NCBI GenBank assembly: GCA_964487155.1
Contig: CAZAQB010000042.1
Location: forward strand, 1-24,887
Source: CAZAQB01 sp964487155
Lineage (GTDB): Bacteria; Pseudomonadota; Gammaproteobacteria; Nitrococcales; Nitrococcaceae
Length of the DNA: 24,887 bases
Direction of reading: 5' to 3'
Positions within the stretch are counted from its first letter, which is position 1, and every line of letters begins with the position of its first letter. Positions 23,020-24,887 of the stretch are shown in pieces. The notes under the pieces were generated by a model. That model made no database searches. It was given only the letters and a program-made list of their open reading frames with translations, and was not told the DNA's origin. Position numbers and translations under genes: made by a program.

Positions 23020-23043
23020 ACCCCGGGGGTTATCCCCAGGGGT
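23020..23043 (-). promoter_or_regulatory. Rubrerythrin leader hairpin
   Basis: Two nested stems, ACCCC/GGGGT outside and GGGG/CCCC inside with an ATAA/TTAT loop, are separated by a single mismatch. The hairpin would form right at the 5' end of the rubrerythrin message if the promoter at 23055-23082 is used, about 20 bases before the ribosome binding site. It may protect the message or tune translation. Confidence 0.45.
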
Positions 23044-23054
23044 CCGTGCCTGTT

Positions 23055-23103
23055 GTCTTAGCACAGCAGGCCGCGGCGTCAATTTTTCTGGAAGACTTCT
23101 AAA
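23055..23103 (-). promoter_or_regulatory. Rubrerythrin promoter with ICE-like operator
   Basis: On the minus strand TTGACG (23082-23077), 16 bases and TAAGAC (23060-23055) form a sigma70-like promoter. Four bases upstream of the -35, TTTAGAA-GTC-TTCCAGA (23103-23087) matches 12 of 14 positions of the iron control element TTTAGAA-N3-TTCTAAA recognised by Irr, as I remember that consensus. An overlapping inverted repeat ACTTC-N4-GAAGT is also present. The adjacent gene encodes an Irr-type regulator, which supports a specific operator. Confidence 0.55.
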
Positions 23104-23113
23104 GAAGTTCGGT

Positions 23114-23527
23114 TCAGCGTTGCCGGCTCACACGGATGACCACGTCCACTCCGGCGATCCGGGTGCCCTTGGGCGCGGGGGGCAGCCGGCCCACGTCGAT
23201 CTGCTCGGCGGGGATGTCCTCCAGGCGGCCTTCGTCCGCGTGGAAGAAGTGGTGGTGGTTGCTGGTATTGGTGTCGAAGTACGAGCGCTGCGGGTCGACG
23301 CCGATCTCGCGCAGCAGTCCGGCGGCAGTGAGCTGGTTGAGGGTGTTGTAGACGGTGGCCAGCGAGACCTGGATGCCGGTGTACCGGGCCTCGCTGTGCA
23401 GCTGTTCCGCGGTGACATGACGGTGTTCGCCCTGGAACAGCAGCTCACCGAGTTCCAGGCGCTGGCGGGTGGCCCGCAGCCCGGCGCCGTGGAGGCGTTG
23501 CTTGAGGAGGGTCCTGGTCTGGTTCAT
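23114..23527 (-). CDS. Fur-family regulator, Irr type
   Basis: A 137-residue Fur-superfamily repressor. The winged-helix DNA-binding part covers about 10-85 (SLATVYNTLNQL is the recognition helix). YFDTNTSNHHHFF (83-95) is the characteristic Irr segment, with the triple histidine at 91-93 that takes part in metal/haem sensing in alphaproteobacterial Irr. It has no cysteine at all, so the structural zinc site of PerR and Fur is missing. The end DIPAEQIDVGRLPPAPKG also resembles Irr. Irr controls iron and oxidative-stress genes in rhizobia; here the rubrerythrin cluster immediately downstream is the likely target. Whether it senses haem, iron or peroxide is not shown. The ATG at 23527 has only a weak ribosome binding site. 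Confidence 0.85.
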   Translation of the reverse strand: MNQTRTLLKQRLHGAGLRATRQRLELGELLFQGEHRHVTAEQLHSEARYTGIQVSLATVYNTLNQLTAAGLLREIGVDPQRSYFDTNTSNHHHFFHADEGRLEDIPAEQIDVGRLPPAPKGTRIAGVDVVIRVSRQR

Positions 23528-23561
23528 TGCCCCTGCATGGCAGCCATCGAAAACGGGTGCG

Positions 23562-23586
23562 GCCGGGCCTTGATCCCCGGCCCGGC
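23562..23586 (-). promoter_or_regulatory. Hairpin in regulator leader
   Basis: A perfect 8-bp stem GCCGGGCC / GGCCCGGC with a 9-base loop lies 35 bases before the Irr-type gene, inside its probable leader. Upstream, TGC-TAGACT on the minus strand (23615-23607) could be an extended -10; it spans the junction with the palindromic element that begins at 23611. No good -35 was found. Confidence 0.35.
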
Positions 23587-23610
23587 TCCTGCCCGGATTA
23601 CGCGCAAGTC

Positions 23611-23777
23611 TAGCAGCCTGTCGGAGTTAGGGATGATCTACTGCGGCGGCGGCAAACGGGGCTCTTTTTCCGCTCCTTTTCGTCAAATAGCACCCACTAT
23701 TCTCCTCAAATGAGCGAAAAAACCGCCTCCGTTTCCCACTCGCCTCGCTACGATCCCCTAAGTCCGTCAGGCTGCTA
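23611..23777. mobile_element. MITE-like palindromic element
   Basis: A 167-bp non-coding element has terminal inverted repeats of 21 bases with two mismatches, both starting TAGCAGCCTG. The homology of the arms continues inward (AAACGG, TTTTT, CGCTC), ending in a central ATAG-CACCCA-CTAT hairpin. CTAG spans each outer boundary, so CTAG or TA could be the duplicated target. It is richer in A+T than its surroundings. Too short for a transposase, it must be mobilised in trans if mobile at all. It lies upstream of the Irr-type gene. Confidence 0.7.
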
Positions 23778-23857
23778 GCAGCCTGCAGGAGTTAGGTGCC
23801 CGTCGGGAGCCGCGTGGATAGCGTCGCCGCAGGGCCGCGCTGAGTCCGACAGGCTGC
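23776..23857. mobile_element. Second, shorter member of the same element family
   Basis: It starts TAGCAGCCTG, sharing the TA with the end of the previous element, and ends TGAGTCCGACAGGCTGC, the inverted equivalent. The inside is different and GC-rich. The two elements are thus joined end to end. The remaining sequence to the next gene (23858-23949) shows no clear promoter. Confidence 0.55.
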
Positions 23858-23949
23858 CGGCAGCTTGCCGCCAGGGCGGTCCCGGCCGGCAGCGGTAACG
23901 AACCCTGGCCGGGTTGGCCGGTCAGATCCGTGACGAGGATTGCGGAGCG

Positions 23950-24816
23950 ATGGCCATGGGCAGCGGCTTGCGACAGTGGATCAGCACATTGATGCTGGTT
24001 ACGGCCCTGGGCGCCGCCGGCTGCAGTACCGTGGAGCTCGCCTACCGTAACGCCGACTGGCTGGCGGTGCGGGAAGTGGAGGACTACATCCAGCTCAGCG
24101 CCACCCAGGAAGACTGGTTGGATGCCCGCCTGGAACGCACCCTGGCCTGGCACTGCCGCAGCGAACTGCCCCGTCTCAGCCGCTGGCTGGAGTCCCTGTC
24201 CCGCCGCGCGGCCTCCGATATGCCCGTCACCCCCGGCACTCTTGAGCCGCCGCTGGACGAGGCCATCGCCAACCTGCGCCGGCTCGGTGCCGAGATCGCC
24301 CCTACTGCCGCCGGACTGCTGGCGGACCTCGACGATGCCCAGGTGAGCCACCTCTACGCCCGCATGGAGGAGCGCAACGCGGAACTGGCGGAAGAGCACC
24401 TGACGCCTAATCAGGACCAGCGGGTGGCCGAGCGGGCGGAGCGCATGGAAGAGCGCCTGGAGCGCTGGCTGGGCCCCCTGAGCGGTGCCCAACGCGAGCG
24501 CGTGGCCTCCTGGGCGCAGGCGCTGCGGGGCCAGACCGAGTCCTGGCTGCGCAGCCGGCGGGTGTGGCAGGCGGAGTTCCGCGAGGCCATGGACGGGCGC
24601 GCCGAGCCCGGTTTTGAGGACCGCGTCACCGAGCTGCTGGTACACCGCGACCGCTTCTGGCCCGAGGCCCATCGCCAGCGCATGGTCCGGGCCCGGGAGG
24701 AGGGGCTGCGCGCCATGGCCGACCTGCTGGCCCTGGCGGATCCGGGCCAACGCCGGCATTTGAGCCACCGCCTGGAGGATCTGGCCGCCGACCTGCGCGG
24801 CATTCCCTGCGCATGA
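23950..24816 (+). CDS. Putative lipoprotein, DUF6279-like
   Basis: A 288-residue probable lipoprotein of unknown function. A signal peptide (about residues 1-24) ends in LGAAGC, a passable lipobox with Cys25 (position from the first ATG). The mature part is nearly all charged helix, with YRNADWLAVREVEDYIQLS near its start and repeated Arg/Glu-rich helices (for example ERMEERLERWLGPLS). The pattern agrees with the DUF6279 family. A start at 23956 has better spacing from GGAG (23944-23947); the ATG at 23950 is nearly as good. The Cys-Arg pair later (HCRSEL) is unremarkable. It is isolated between repeat elements, so neighbours give no clue to function. Confidence 0.75.
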   Translation: MAMGSGLRQWISTLMLVTALGAAGCSTVELAYRNADWLAVREVEDYIQLSATQEDWLDARLERTLAWHCRSELPRLSRWLESLSRRAASDMPVTPGTLEPPLDEAIANLRRLGAEIAPTAAGLLADLDDAQVSHLYARMEERNAELAEEHLTPNQDQRVAERAERMEERLERWLGPLSGAQRERVASWAQALRGQTESWLRSRRVWQAEFREAMDGRAEPGFEDRVTELLVHRDRFWPEAHRQRMVRAREEGLRAMADLLALADPGQRRHLSHRLEDLAADLRGIPCA

Positions 24817-24837
24817 AGCCCTGGTGCCGCAGCTGTC

Positions 24838-24875
24838 CAGGCTGCTGGCCCGAAGATTTCACAAATTTGCACCGA
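24838..24875. repeat. Right-edge repeat, inverted copy of left edge
   Basis: CAGGCTGCTGGCCCGAAG followed by ATTTCACAAATTTGCACCGA mirrors 58-95 in the opposite orientation with about eight differences. It starts 21 bases after the preceding stop codon and continues towards the window end. No transposase can be seen in the remaining bases. Confidence 0.6.
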
Positions 24876-24887
24876 TCTCGCTTGTCT

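Overview
The window is a roughly 25 kb piece of a GC-rich gammaproteobacterial chromosome. It behaves like a draft scaffold: there is one 100-N gap at 7631-7730, and repeat sequence lies at both ends. The gene order rne, rluC, maf/yceF, yceD, plsX, fabH, fabD, fabG, acpP, fabF, mltG, tmk, holB, pilZ, tatD is the conserved gammaproteobacterial arrangement. A type-IV-pilus PilZ between holB and tatD, together with the high GC, suggests a Chromatiales/Ectothiorhodospiraceae-like relative, but the genus cannot be fixed from the sequence. pabC, which lies between fabF and mltG in E. coli, is absent here, and rpmF is hidden by (or lost at) the gap.

Left part (1-6857): a low-molecular-weight phosphatase gene converges on a 1048-residue RNase E gene. 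RNase E has a candidate promoter and a leader of about 330 nt containing a perfect 9-bp hairpin, which resembles the long autoregulatory rne leader of E. coli. Divergent from it, rluC and an sppA-type protease overlap by 4 bp. maf then faces back towards them.

Middle part (6948-16913): a strong sigma70-like promoter sits only 9 nt from the yceD ATG and opens the lipid / cell-wall / DNA-replication cluster. The yceD stop codon is part of a TAGCAGCCTG motif that ends a dispersed repeat family, and the assembly gap follows about 140 bp later. plsX (5' end missing), fabH, fabD, fabG, acpP and fabF supply type II fatty acid synthesis. mltG, tmk, holB, pilZ and tatD follow with overlapping or nearly touching ends. 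acpP has its own candidate promoter and a downstream hairpin with a T-run, which suits a protein needed in large excess.

Right part (16914-24887): an intergenic repeat nest holds two kinds of palindromic repeat and a 7-bp tandem repeat present in both orientations. It is followed by a class V aminotransferase-fold gene and a TraB/PrgY-family membrane protein, both on the minus strand, and a MobA/MocA-like nucleotidyltransferase on the plus strand whose C-terminal tail is encoded by repeat sequence.

Next, on the minus strand, comes a four-gene redox/iron cluster: an Irr-type Fur-family regulator, a rubredoxin-less rubrerythrin, a GlpC/HdrD-like two-[4Fe-4S] protein and a DUF3501 protein. A candidate ICE-like operator sits just upstream of a sigma70-like promoter between the regulator and rubrerythrin. 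This is the least characterised unit in the window and the best candidate for an undescribed system. Two palindromic MITE-like elements and a lipoprotein gene (DUF6279-like) close the window.
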